A stretch of 44,941 bases of DNA from NCBI GenBank assembly GCA_947174945.1, contig CAMWKZ010000019.1, positions 1-44,941 on the forward strand. Reading direction: 5' to 3'. Positions 8,116 to 16,139 of the stretch are shown piece by piece; position 1 is the stretch's first letter, and every line of letters begins with the position of its first letter. The notes under the pieces were generated by a model. The model made no database searches. It saw only the letters and a program-made list of their open reading frames with translations, and was not told the origin of the DNA. The translations under genes and the position numbers were made by a program. The stretch is from an uncultured Prevotellaceae bacterium. GTDB taxonomy: Bacteria > Bacteroidota > Bacteroidia > Bacteroidales > Bacteroidaceae.

Positions 8116-9432
8116 ATGGCAAACGAACAGAGCAACAAGTATTCGAATAAGGACTATAGGAAGCTGGGGGACAGGATTAGGAACAATCCCAAGGATGTGG
8201 CCGAGGCAGACCTGCTGATGCTGCAATCCCTGCGACTTACCTATAAGGAACCGCTGGCTATCATATTCAACTCTATCAAGAAGACGGCCTATAAGGTTGA
8301 CAGGAACAGCATTTGCACGTATCGGGTGAAGCGAATAGAATCCATCATCAGCAAGCTGGTCAGGTTCCCCGAAATGCAGGTCAACAGGGTAGAGGACATT
8401 GCGGGATGCCGCTGTATCATGTCGTCTACCGAGAAGGTATATGAGTTGTACAACAAGCTGCTCAAGAATAAAGACAAGCTGCCATACGAGATAAAGGGCA
8501 CCATCCACGACTATATCAAGGAGCCGAAGGCCAGCGGCTACCGCTCCATCCATATCAATGCGGTGTTAAGGAACGGTGACAACAGGCGGATAGAGATACA
8601 GCTGAGGGGGCTGGAGCACCACAACTGGGCCACGCTGGTGGAGATAACAGACCTGCTTTTCAAGACTAAGCTAAAGGAGAACGGCGAACAGGCCAACCGC
8701 GACCTGTTTGAGTTTCATAAGCTCCTCTCACTTCCAGAGGGCAGCATCACCAAGAAGCAGAAATACTTCATTGCCGATACGGTTATCAAGTACAACTATA
8801 TCGACATCATCGGAGCCGTGTTTGCCAGAAACTACCTTGACGTAAGGGCACAATGGAACAAGATGAAGCTGCAGCGCAACCACTTCTTCCTGATTTCGAC
8901 AGGCAGCGACGGTATTCCTGAGTTCAGGGGGTTCCTGTACTTTGAAGAGGCTGAGCAGGCCTACTTCGAGAAGTTTATCAACAATGAGGACAATAGGAAC
9001 ATCATGCTCACCTACCTGCAGCAGGCTAACTTCACCAAAATCAGCGTGGCTTATTCCAACTACTTTCTGACGTTCAACAACACCCTGACGCGGGTGTTGC
9101 TTTACCTCTCTGATGCCGTCACCAACTCTTATCGGCAGAACAAGGTCAGTGCCTTCAACCGATACTACCAGAGTTTCTTGGATATTATTGCGTTCTGGAT
9201 GGAGAAGCAATCGTTGGAGGTGTATTCTTTCCGTAAGGATAAGAATGTGAGTAACTCCCTTTTGCTGAAGACGGAATGGACTAACTCCATCAAAAGCGGG
9301 ATTATCGCATTGAACTACCTCATGGAAAGAATGCACCAGAAACTATCGTTCAGCCCGCTTCATGTCATACCGTACTATCACATGAAGAAGAAGCAGAAGC
9401 TGTTCAAAGACAGGTTTATGGCTTCGTCATAG
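8116..9432 (+). CDS. RelA/SpoT synthetase-domain protein with unrecognised C-terminal half
   Basis: The 438-residue protein starts at ATG 8116; a TTG 33 bases upstream is read past the likely promoter. The (p)ppGpp synthetase-type domain (about 45-185) carries the expected motifs: YRVKRIESIISK (69-80, ATP-binding basic motif), VEDIAGCRC with D94, HDYIKEPKASGYRSIH (131-146), RRIEIQLR with E160, and HNWATLVE. There is no HD hydrolase, TGS or ACT domain. Residues from about 200 to the end are mostly helical by appearance and match no family I recognise. Likely reaction: pyrophosphate transfer from ATP to a nucleotide or, as in toxic small alarmone synthetases, to RNA. No adjacent small antitoxin gene is visible. 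Its stop overlaps that of the convergent GH31 gene by 6 bases. Confidence 0.8.
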   Translation: MANEQSNKYSNKDYRKLGDRIRNNPKDVAEADLLMLQSLRLTYKEPLAIIFNSIKKTAYKVDRNSICTYRVKRIESIISKLVRFPEMQVNRVEDIAGCRCIMSSTEKVYELYNKLLKNKDKLPYEIKGTIHDYIKEPKASGYRSIHINAVLRNGDNRRIEIQLRGLEHHNWATLVEITDLLFKTKLKENGEQANRDLFEFHKLLSLPEGSITKKQKYFIADTVIKYNYIDIIGAVFARNYLDVRAQWNKMKLQRNHFFLISTGSDGIPEFRGFLYFEEAEQAYFEKFINNEDNRNIMLTYLQQANFTKISVAYSNYFLTFNNTLTRVLLYLSDAVTNSYRQNKVSAFNRYYQSFLDIIAFWMEKQSLEVYSFRKDKNVSNSLLLKTEWTNSIKSGIIALNYLMERMHQKLSFSPLHVIPYYHMKKKQKLFKDRFMASS

Positions 9433-11823
9433 CTTGACGTTCATCGCTTTCCCACCGTACTGCACCGTCGTTGCCGTACTCTTGCCACCAACAGCCCTGA
9501 CATGGAAGGTGCGCGAAGTGGGCATACCCTGAAAAGCCCCCTGCCGACGGCCTATCGTGAGCGTGCGACTGCGGTCGTTCCACTTGAGCACGATGGTGCT
9601 GTATTGTCCCTTCTCATAGTTGTAGTTGTCGCCTTCGTCCTCATAGAGCGTGAACGTTGCGTCGGCACCGGGATAGACCACGAGGTCGATGTTGTCAAAC
9701 TTGTTTTCATTAGCATACTGCACATCGGGGCCAAGGGGCAGGATGGAACCGGCCTTGATGTATAGCGGCGAATGGTTGAGAGGCGCATCAGCCTTCAGCG
9801 TCTGCCCACCTTCCAGTCGGCGCTCGGTCCAATAGTCATACCAGCTGGCACCAGCGGGAAGATACACCTCGTAAGCCTTAGGTGCGGCCCAGTCTACGGC
9901 GGCGTATGCCTCACGCGTCAGTTTTTTTTTGTCCCAGCCAGACATCTCATTGGTGCGCACGACTTTCTTTTCGGTATAGAGCGGGTCTACCACCGGGCAT
10001 ACCAGCACGTTGCGGCCAAAGAGATACTCACGATTGTTATTCCACGTGTTGCGGTCTGCCTTGAAGTCCATGAACAGGGCACGCATGAAAGAATCGTTAT
10101 GCTTGCTCACCTGCCACGACTGGCTGTAGATGTAAGGCAGGAAGCGATAGCGCAGGCGCACTGCCGACACCAGTGCGTCGTAGACAGGCTCGCCCTCCTT
10201 GCCAAAGTAGTAAAGCTCGCGATATACCTCGGTGCCATGACTGCGCATCATGGGCGTAAAGGCACCAAACTGCATCCAGCGCACATAAAGCTCCTGATAC
10301 TGCGGGTTGCGCGTACCCGAGTTGAAGCCCTGAGTATTGTATGAGCCAGCGAAGAAGCCACCAATGTCGGTGTTCACATTGGGGTTGGCCGTCAGCGTAT
10401 AGTTCAGGCAGATAGGCACCTGATTCCTCAGGCTTTCCCACGAGCTGCCTATATCACCGCTCCAAGTGTTGGCACCATAGCGCTGCTGACCAGCGAAGTA
10501 GGAACGGGTGAGGATGAACACACGCTTGGTATCGTCGACGGCACGCTGGCTGTCGTACACTCCGCCCACGGTCATCAGGGGGAAGGCATTGCGCACGCTG
10601 CGATAGGAGCCCATTGCGGTGGGCTGGTCGCGCTGTTCCTCAGTCAGGTTCATCTGGTCTGGGTCGGTAGAGTCCATCCACCAAGCGTCAATGCCCATCT
10701 TGTGCAGACGGGTCAGGTTCTTCCAGTAAATATCCCTTGCCTCCTTGCTATACACGTCGTAGCAACGCACACCGCTGGGATAGTCCATGCGTGGCGGCCA
10801 CTGCGACAGTCCGCTCTGCGGCCATGTCTGGAAGTCAAGCATCAGACCCTTGGGCTTCAGCTCCTCGTATGCCTTGGTGGCAGGGCCGAACGATGCCCAG
10901 ATGCTGATGCTCATGTGGGCGTTCAGCCGATGCACCTCGTCAATCATGCCCTGCGCACGGTCGAAGGCAGGGTTGATGAACTCCATCGCATTCCAGTTAT
11001 AGTTGCTGCCCCAGTACTGCCAGTCTTGGATGATGCCGTCGAAAGGCACTCGGAGGTTGCGATACTTGTGCACCACCTCGAGCAGCTCGTTCTGCGACTG
11101 GTAACGCTCGCGCGACTGGTGGAAGCCATAGGTCCACAACGGCAGCATGGGCACCGAGCCTGACAGGCCGCGCATCTCGGCTATCACCCCGTCAGCATTG
11201 CCGCCATAGATGAAATAGTAGTCTACCTGCTTGCCCACTTCCGACTCCAGCTCCACATAGCCAGCCTTGCCCTCGGCAGGTGTCACCAGGCGCGTAGGCG
11301 AATAGTTGTCCCAGTAGATGCCGTAGCCCTTGATGGTCTGATAGAAGTGGGCGTAGTCCTCCAGATTGCTCTGCTCCATGCGCCTGTTCTCACCGCGCTG
11401 GCTGAGCTTGCCGTTCTGCAACAGCCCCACCCCGTAGATGCCTTCGTCCGCCTCGACGGCAAAGGTCTGCCTGACGCGGAAAGCATCCGTGTCGGGCCCC
11501 GAGGCTATGGGGGCAAACCGACATTCGCCCTCGCTGGTAAGCACGTTGCCCTTGGCATCGGCAAACGACACCTTGCCGTCCTCGACCGTAACGGTGAGTG
11601 CCGACGACTTATATACCACGGCATTGCCCCGCCTCGTCTGGCTCACCGCCACCTTCTGCGGCGTGGCAGTAACCACAAGCGACTTGCGTCCAGCGGCTTC
11701 AGCCGCCTGTCCGTTATCCTTGACTATGCGCACAGTGCGCGGAGTATAGAACTCTACTGTCTGCGCATGGCTCTGCACAACCGTCAGAGCAGCCAGCGCC
11801 ATCCATGCAAATGTTTTCTTCAT
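9427..11823 (-). CDS. Secreted glycoside hydrolase family 31 (alpha-glucosidase/alpha-xylosidase type)
   Basis: The start is ATG 11823, giving a signal peptide MKKTFAWMALAALTVVQSHA and a 798-residue precursor. Order: N-terminal beta domain (GH31 N / DUF4968-like), the (beta/alpha)8 barrel with DAWWMDSTDPDQ (Asp of WMD is the expected nucleophile) and NTWSGDIGSSW (Asp the expected acid/base), then C-terminal beta domains including a DUF5110-like segment (TFTLYEDEGDNYNYEKG). GH31 enzymes cleave terminal alpha-linked glucose or xylose with retention. The substrate cannot be fixed from the sequence. It stands alone, without SusC/SusD genes nearby. A -7 box lies 28 bases upstream. Confidence 0.9.
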   Translation of the reverse strand: MKKTFAWMALAALTVVQSHAQTVEFYTPRTVRIVKDNGQAAEAAGRKSLVVTATPQKVAVSQTRRGNAVVYKSSALTVTVEDGKVSFADAKGNVLTSEGECRFAPIASGPDTDAFRVRQTFAVEADEGIYGVGLLQNGKLSQRGENRRMEQSNLEDYAHFYQTIKGYGIYWDNYSPTRLVTPAEGKAGYVELESEVGKQVDYYFIYGGNADGVIAEMRGLSGSVPMLPLWTYGFHQSRERYQSQNELLEVVHKYRNLRVPFDGIIQDWQYWGSNYNWNAMEFINPAFDRAQGMIDEVHRLNAHMSISIWASFGPATKAYEELKPKGLMLDFQTWPQSGLSQWPPRMDYPSGVRCYDVYSKEARDIYWKNLTRLHKMGIDAWWMDSTDPDQMNLTEEQRDQPTAMGSYRSVRNAFPLMTVGGVYDSQRAVDDTKRVFILTRSYFAGQQRYGANTWSGDIGSSWESLRNQVPICLNYTLTANPNVNTDIGGFFAGSYNTQGFNSGTRNPQYQELYVRWMQFGAFTPMMRSHGTEVYRELYYFGKEGEPVYDALVSAVRLRYRFLPYIYSQSWQVSKHNDSFMRALFMDFKADRNTWNNNREYLFGRNVLVCPVVDPLYTEKKVVRTNEMSGWDKKKLTREAYAAVDWAAPKAYEVYLPAGASWYDYWTERRLEGGQTLKADAPLNHSPLYIKAGSILPLGPDVQYANENKFDNIDLVVYPGADATFTLYEDEGDNYNYEKGQYSTIVLKWNDRSRTLTIGRRQGAFQGMPTSRTFHVRAVGGKSTATTVQYGGKAMNVKL

Positions 11824-11850
11824 CCTTTGTGTCTGTTTATTATACGGTTG

Positions 11851-11858
11851 CAAATATA
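11851..11858 (-). promoter_or_regulatory. -7 box (TATATTTG) for the GH31 gene
   Basis: The minus strand reads TATATTTG, matching TAnnTTTG, with a predicted leader of about 20-25 bases to the ATG at 11823. Confidence 0.5.
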
Positions 11859-11918
11859 GCGATTTATTCTGAGAACCGTGCAGAAAACGACGAGAAAGTG
11901 GCTATGATGGTGGTAAGA

Positions 11919-12050
11919 ACGTGCTCGGCACATGGTGCGAACGGCCTCCGTGCATGGTGCGGACACGCTCGGCACACGATGCGGATGGCCTCCGTACATG
12001 GTGCGGACACGCTCGGCACACGATGCGGATGGCCTCCGTACATGGTGCGC
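11919..12050. repeat. 44-bp tandem repeat, three units (family shared with 29250-29337)
   Basis: Three head-to-tail 44-base units at 11919-11962, 11963-12006 and 12007-12050, followed by a partial unit that runs into the stop codon of the WecB-like gene at 12062-12064. Units 2 and 3 differ only at the last base; unit 1 is more diverged. Core sequence GCTCGGCACACGATGCGG then GGCCTCCGTACATGGTGCG. Each unit contains imperfect dyads (GTGCGGAC...GTCGGCAC-type). The same 44-base unit occurs at 29250-29337, also directly after a minus-strand stop codon. Confidence 0.9.
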
Positions 12051-12061
12051 ACGTGCTCCGC

Positions 12062-13126
12062 TCAATCCTCGGTCAGTATCTTGACGATGCGCTCGGCGGT
12101 ACGACCGTCCCAGCGGTCGGGAAGCGACGATGTTTTCCAGCTGTTGGACAGCAGGTTGCTGAGCACTTGGCGCAGTCGGTCGGCATCCTCGCCCACCAGT
12201 TCGTTGGTGCCTTGCTTCACCGTCTCGATGTGTTCGGTGTAGCTGTTGAGCGTGATGCAGGGCACGTTGTTGAAGGTGGCCTCCTCGGCTACGTTGCCCG
12301 AGTCGGTGATGATGCCCCGGGCGTGAGCCGTCAGATAGCCGAAGTCGAGATACGACAGGGGCGACACGGGGCGGATGCGCTGGGTGAGGGCCGTGACCTT
12401 CTGCGAGGCCAGCTGGCGCAGGGGTGCTATGACGGGCACGTCGGCAGCCACGTCGGCTATGGCGTCGAGCATTCGCTGCAGGTTCTGCTCATCGGCCAGC
12501 AGTGCCTTGCGGTTGATGGTCAGCACGAGGTAGCTGCCGTCCTCGATGCCGTCGAGACAGGCGGGGCGCGTCCATCGGGCGTGGTTCTGGCGCAGCGTGT
12601 CGAGCAGGATGTTGCCCACCATGTATATCTTGTGCATCTCGGCACCCTCACGGGTGGCCACGCTGCTGGAGCCCATGCCCGCCACGAACAGCAGGTCGCT
12701 GAGCCCGTCGATGACCAGCCGGTTGATTTCCTTCGGCATGTTGATGTCAAACGACCGCGTGCCGGCCACCAGATGGGCCAGCCGCAGCCCACGCTTCTTG
12801 GTCACAATGGCGGCGGCCATCGTGGATGCAAGGTCGTCGACCACGATGACGGTATGGGCTGGATGCTCCTCCAAGTGGCGCTCAAACTGGCTGAGCACCT
12901 GCCCCGTCAGCTCGTTCAGGTTCTCGCAGTCCACACCCAGATAGACATCGGGGCGCGGCATCTGCAGGTCGCTGAACAGGGAGCCCTCCAGCGTCGGGTC
13001 GTCCTCGCGCCCAGCGTACACCAGTTCGTAACTGCAGCCCTCCGTCTGGCTGATGGCTCTGACGAGCGGTGCCACCTTCACAAAGTTGGGTCGGGCACCC
13101 GTAAAGATACAAATATGCTGTTCCAT
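12062..13126 (-). CDS. WecB-like (UDP-GlcNAc 2-epimerase fold) protein with altered active site
   Basis: The 354-residue protein starts at ATG 13126 (MEQHICIFTGARPNFVKVAPL), 9 bases after the upstream stop. Overall it follows the two-domain WecB/GT-B fold along its length. Key motifs differ from the known enzyme: GTRPE is GARPN, the HVEAGLR motif is HLVAGTR (catalytic Glu to Val), GHRRE is INRKA (catalytic His to Asn), and the C-terminal R..TERPE motif is absent. An Asp of the GDT motif and one Glu of PEEANR (here PKEINR) appear kept. Family function: UDP-GlcNAc/UDP-ManNAc epimerisation for surface polysaccharides. Here that activity is doubtful. No polysaccharide genes are adjacent. It may be a sugar-nucleotide-binding relative with another role. 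Confidence 0.75.
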   Translation of the reverse strand: MEQHICIFTGARPNFVKVAPLVRAISQTEGCSYELVYAGREDDPTLEGSLFSDLQMPRPDVYLGVDCENLNELTGQVLSQFERHLEEHPAHTVIVVDDLASTMAAAIVTKKRGLRLAHLVAGTRSFDINMPKEINRLVIDGLSDLLFVAGMGSSSVATREGAEMHKIYMVGNILLDTLRQNHARWTRPACLDGIEDGSYLVLTINRKALLADEQNLQRMLDAIADVAADVPVIAPLRQLASQKVTALTQRIRPVSPLSYLDFGYLTAHARGIITDSGNVAEEATFNNVPCITLNSYTEHIETVKQGTNELVGEDADRLRQVLSNLLSNSWKTSSLPDRWDGRTAERIVKILTED

Positions 13127-13134
13127 AGCTTGTG

Positions 13135-14481
13135 TTATTGCTTGTTGTCGGTATCGTCCACCGTGTCGTCCTCCTGCTTGAAAGCTCGGCCTATACGGGG
13201 TTCGTAGGCGGGCGACAGGCTGACGATGTGGTAGTCGTATATGAAGTTCTCCTCGTCGATGGTCGCAAAGTGCTGCTTGCCCTGCACCTCGTCCTTGGGC
13301 GTTTCCCATATCACTCGGCTGAACGCCACGCTGTCGTCCACCTCGGGCGTGCGCATGAGGCAGTTCTCGAAGCGGTAGTCCACCGTCGTGCTGTCGCGCT
13401 CAACGCCCTGCAGCACGTCGTCCTCGTAGCCCGTCATCAGCGTGTTGCTGCACCTCAGCACGAGGGGCTGCGTCGTGGGGCCAAAGCGCAGTGCCGCCCC
13501 CCGGGGCGCAGCGTAGGGATAGAACTGCGCCAGCGTGCAGTGGTCGACCCACGCCTCGCAACCGTGCAACGACAGACAGTCGCCCTCGGCATTCGACAGC
13601 TGGCAGCCGTCAAGCTCCACCTGCGAGTCCTTGGCATACAGCCCGTGACCGCGACTGTTGTGCAGCACGCTGTTGCTCAGCACCACCCGTGTGCTGTCAG
13701 CCGTCAGCGCGTCCCACGCATTGCGCACCTCCGTGTCCGTCAGCCAGCAGCCTGCCGCACCCTTCGCCACCTCGATGCCGCGCCACTGACCGCTGATGCG
13801 GTCGTAGGGCAGATAGCTGAACATACGGTCCAGACGGTCGCCACGCAGCACACAGTGCTCCACTACAAGCCGACCCTCCACCCTCAGACGGGCGTCGCCG
13901 TGGAAGTAGAGCGTCGTGTTGCGCAGCGTCAGCGTGGCATCGGGAGCCACCGTGATGCCGTCGCCATAGACCACCAGCGGCCTAACCGACGTGAGCGTCG
14001 TGTCGCGCTCCACGTGCAGACTGGTCAGCCGCTCGGCATCCCAGCTGTAGGCGCACAGGTTGACCCGCTGCACCACCCCACTCTCCAGCGTAAACAGCAG
14101 GTTGTCGTCCACCCGCCGCGGTTCGTCCGAGTGGTTCTCGTAGGCGGTCAGCTCGACAAACACCAGCAGGCTGTCGCCCTTGCGCACCTCCAAATCCTGC
14201 GCCACGGGGTTCAGGAACGTGCCGTCCACGTTGACGCGGAAACCCGTCTGGTTGCCCCGTTCCAGCCTGACGGTGCTGATGCGCAGCCCGTCCGCAGAGC
14301 GGTTGTGCACCCAGAAGCCGTAGGTGGCCGAGGGCACGCCCGTGAACAGCGTGTCCAGCCACACCGTGTCTTGCTGAAACGTGAGCCGCTGGTTGCGGTC
14401 TGCCGTAAACGAGTCGGTGTCCGTGCAAGCCGTCAGCAGCAGCGTGAGCGTCGTGACAAAAAGAAAAAGTCGCCTTATCAT
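13135..14481 (-). CDS. Lipoprotein with right-handed beta-helix repeats
   Basis: The start is ATG 14481, giving MIRRLFLFVTTLTLLLTAC with Cys at 19 as the lipidation site; 448 residues. The mature part has an N-terminal region, then from about residue 170 successive short strands of the parallel beta-helix kind (for example TDTEVRNAWDALTA, NSVLHNSRGHGLYAKDS, CQLSNAEGDCLSLHG). Such folds occur in polysaccharide-binding or -cleaving surface proteins, but no catalytic motif is recognisable. It is probably co-transcribed with the WecB-like gene. Its start codon lies inside an intrinsic-terminator-like hairpin downstream of the rubrerythrin gene. Confidence 0.75.
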   Translation of the reverse strand: MIRRLFLFVTTLTLLLTACTDTDSFTADRNQRLTFQQDTVWLDTLFTGVPSATYGFWVHNRSADGLRISTVRLERGNQTGFRVNVDGTFLNPVAQDLEVRKGDSLLVFVELTAYENHSDEPRRVDDNLLFTLESGVVQRVNLCAYSWDAERLTSLHVERDTTLTSVRPLVVYGDGITVAPDATLTLRNTTLYFHGDARLRVEGRLVVEHCVLRGDRLDRMFSYLPYDRISGQWRGIEVAKGAAGCWLTDTEVRNAWDALTADSTRVVLSNSVLHNSRGHGLYAKDSQVELDGCQLSNAEGDCLSLHGCEAWVDHCTLAQFYPYAAPRGAALRFGPTTQPLVLRCSNTLMTGYEDDVLQGVERDSTTVDYRFENCLMRTPEVDDSVAFSRVIWETPKDEVQGKQHFATIDEENFIYDYHIVSLSPAYEPRIGRAFKQEDDTVDDTDNKQ

Positions 14482-14503
14482 AATTACTGATAAAACGACT
14501 TTT
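14465..14503 (-). terminator. Intrinsic terminator-like hairpin overlapping the next gene's start codon
   Basis: Read on the minus strand, arm 14503-14488 (AAAAGTCGTTTTATCA) pairs with arm 14480-14465 (TGATAAGGCGACTTTT): 16 pairs including two T-G wobbles, loop of 7 bases (14487-14481), followed by a T-rich run (TTTTTCTTTTT). It lies 19 bases past the rubrerythrin stop at 14523. The ATG of the beta-helix lipoprotein (14481-14479) starts at the loop/stem border, and the T run encodes its residues 5-8. Confidence 0.75.
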
Positions 14504-14522
14504 CCTTGCATTTATTGTGGCT

Positions 14523-15080
14523 TTACTTGCCAAAATATCTCTTCAGCAGACCTGCGAAGCCGGCACCGTGGCGAGCCTCGTCCTTAGCCATCTCGTGAAC
14601 CGTGTCGTGGATAGCGTCATAGCCGGCAGCCTTGGCGTTCTTAGCAATGCGGAACTTGTCCTCGCAAGCACCAGCCTCGGCGGCAGCGCGCTTCTCCAGA
14701 TTGGTCTTCGTGTCCCATACGCACTCGCCCAGCAGCTCGGCAAAGCGGCTGGCGTGGTCGGCCTCCTCGTAAGCATAGCGCTTGAAGGCTTCGGCTATCT
14801 CGGGATAGCCCTCACGGTCGGCCTGACGGGCCATTGCCAGATACATACCAACCTCGCCGCACTCACCATTGAAGTGATTGCGCAGGTCCTGAATCATCTC
14901 CTCGCTCACGCCCTCGGGCTTGCCGTCGCCAATCTTATGCACGGTGGCATAGGCAGTCTCGGCATCGTCCTTCAGTTCTGAGAACTTAGAGGCATCAGCC
15001 TTACAGATGGGGCACTTCTCGGGAGCAGCGTCGCCTTCGTAGATATATCCACAAACAGCGCAGATAAACTTTTTCTTCAT
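14523..15080 (-). CDS. Reverse rubrerythrin (N-terminal rubredoxin domain, NADH-dependent peroxidase type)
   Basis: The 185-residue cytosolic protein has a rubredoxin-like domain first: C7-x2-C10 and C23-x2-C26, binding one iron. A four-helix ferritin-like diiron domain follows, with E..H motifs seen in [12 protein letters not shown] and [10 protein letters not shown]. Rubredoxin at the N-terminus is the reverse-rubrerythrin order. These proteins reduce hydrogen peroxide and protect anaerobes from oxidative stress. A terminator-like hairpin follows its stop. I do not see a clear -7 box in the 75-base gap after atpG. Confidence 0.92.
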   Translation of the reverse strand: MKKKFICAVCGYIYEGDAAPEKCPICKADASKFSELKDDAETAYATVHKIGDGKPEGVSEEMIQDLRNHFNGECGEVGMYLAMARQADREGYPEIAEAFKRYAYEEADHASRFAELLGECVWDTKTNLEKRAAAEAGACEDKFRIAKNAKAAGYDAIHDTVHEMAKDEARHGAGFAGLLKRYFGK

Positions 15081-15123
15081 AGCTTCAAACTTTATTTAGT
15101 TAATACATAAACCTTATTTCATC

Positions 15124-15163
15124 AATCAACAGAGGTCAGTCTTAATCAACAAAGGTCAGTTGT
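15124..15163. repeat. 20-bp tandem duplication at the atpG stop codon
   Basis: Copies at 15124-15143 and 15144-15163 match at 17 of 20 bases. The second covers the last two codons and stop of atpG, so the first may be a fossil duplication of the gene's end. Confidence 0.7.
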
Positions 15164-16133
15164 TGATACTGCCTCCTACGATATCAAGCAGTTCCGACGT
15201 GATGGCCTGCTGGCGCGACTTGTTATACTGCAAGTTCAGCTGGCGCAGCAGCTCGTCGGCATTGTCGGTGGCCGTCTGCATGGCCACCATGCGCGCAGCG
15301 TGTTCCGAGGCCACACTGTCGAGCAGCGCCGTGTACAGCATCAGGTGGGCCAGCTTGGGTATCAACTGCGACAGCACGGTATTCATGTCGGGCTCGACGA
15401 TGAAGTTGTCGTGAAGCGGAGCCACTTCCTTGCCGCTGGCATCGACCGTCTTCTTGCGGCCACGGTTCTTCTTCAGATAGTCCTGTGCCTTCTTCGTGAC
15501 GATGTTCGACGTGAGGTCACGCTCGTGGTCGCGCTCCAGCTCACCCTCGAGGTCTATCGGCAGGAACGTCTTATTGGTCAGCACCTGAGAGCCTGCCGAC
15601 TTGAAGTGATGGTAGATAAGCTCCACGCGGTCTACCTCGCCGTTGGCATACCTCCGCCCCAGCTCCATCGCTATGTCAATGCACTGGCGCACATTGGGGT
15701 GGTCAACCAGCTCGGCGTAGTCGCCCTTCACGTCGTAACCCAGCTTGCGAGCCTTCTCCGCAACCTTTCGGCCTATGGGATAGACCTCGACACTGCCCTC
15801 GCCCAGCTCTTCAGCGTAAGCATTGACGGTGCGCTGCATCAGCTTGATAATGTTAGCGTTAAAGCCGCCACAGAGCGACGAGTTGCTGCTGAACACCACC
15901 AAGGCCACACGGCGCACGGGGCGCTCTTGGTCATAGATAGTCTGCGCCTCAGCCTCGGCAGCCAGAAACGACTTGAGGATATGCTCAAGCAAAGCCTCGT
16001 AGGGCAGCATGTTCTGGATAGCCACCTGCGCATGGTGCAGCTTCGAGCTGGCCACCATCTTCATGGCAGAGGTTATCTTGCGCGTGCTGTTGACCGAGGC
16101 AATGCGGCCTTTAATTTCCTTCAGGCTTGGCAT
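15156..16133 (-). CDS. atpG: F-type ATP synthase gamma subunit
   Basis: The 325-residue central stalk subunit couples rotation of the c-ring to catalysis. The N-terminus (IKGRIASVNSTRKITSAMKMVASSKL) and C-terminal NDNADELLRQLNLQYNKSRQQAITSELLDIVGG are the conserved coiled-coil ends. It is longer than the usual near-290 residues because of a lysine-rich insertion around residues 200-240 (KKNRGRKKTVDASGKE), which seems typical of this phylum. It is the last gene of the atp operon, 6 bases after atpA. Confidence 0.97.
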   Translation of the reverse strand: MPSLKEIKGRIASVNSTRKITSAMKMVASSKLHHAQVAIQNMLPYEALLEHILKSFLAAEAEAQTIYDQERPVRRVALVVFSSNSSLCGGFNANIIKLMQRTVNAYAEELGEGSVEVYPIGRKVAEKARKLGYDVKGDYAELVDHPNVRQCIDIAMELGRRYANGEVDRVELIYHHFKSAGSQVLTNKTFLPIDLEGELERDHERDLTSNIVTKKAQDYLKKNRGRKKTVDASGKEVAPLHDNFIVEPDMNTVLSQLIPKLAHLMLYTALLDSVASEHAARMVAMQTATDNADELLRQLNLQYNKSRQQAITSELLDIVGGSINN

Positions 16134-16139
16134 ACGCTA

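Noticed and set aside
11919..12050. Tandem repeat as a CRISPR array
   Set aside because: The units are directly adjacent with no unique spacers and no cas genes are present.
11921..13207. Long plus-strand ORF across the repeat and the WecB-like gene
   Set aside because: It is antisense to a gene with clear homology; the sequence is low-complexity and GC-driven, with no recognisable domain.
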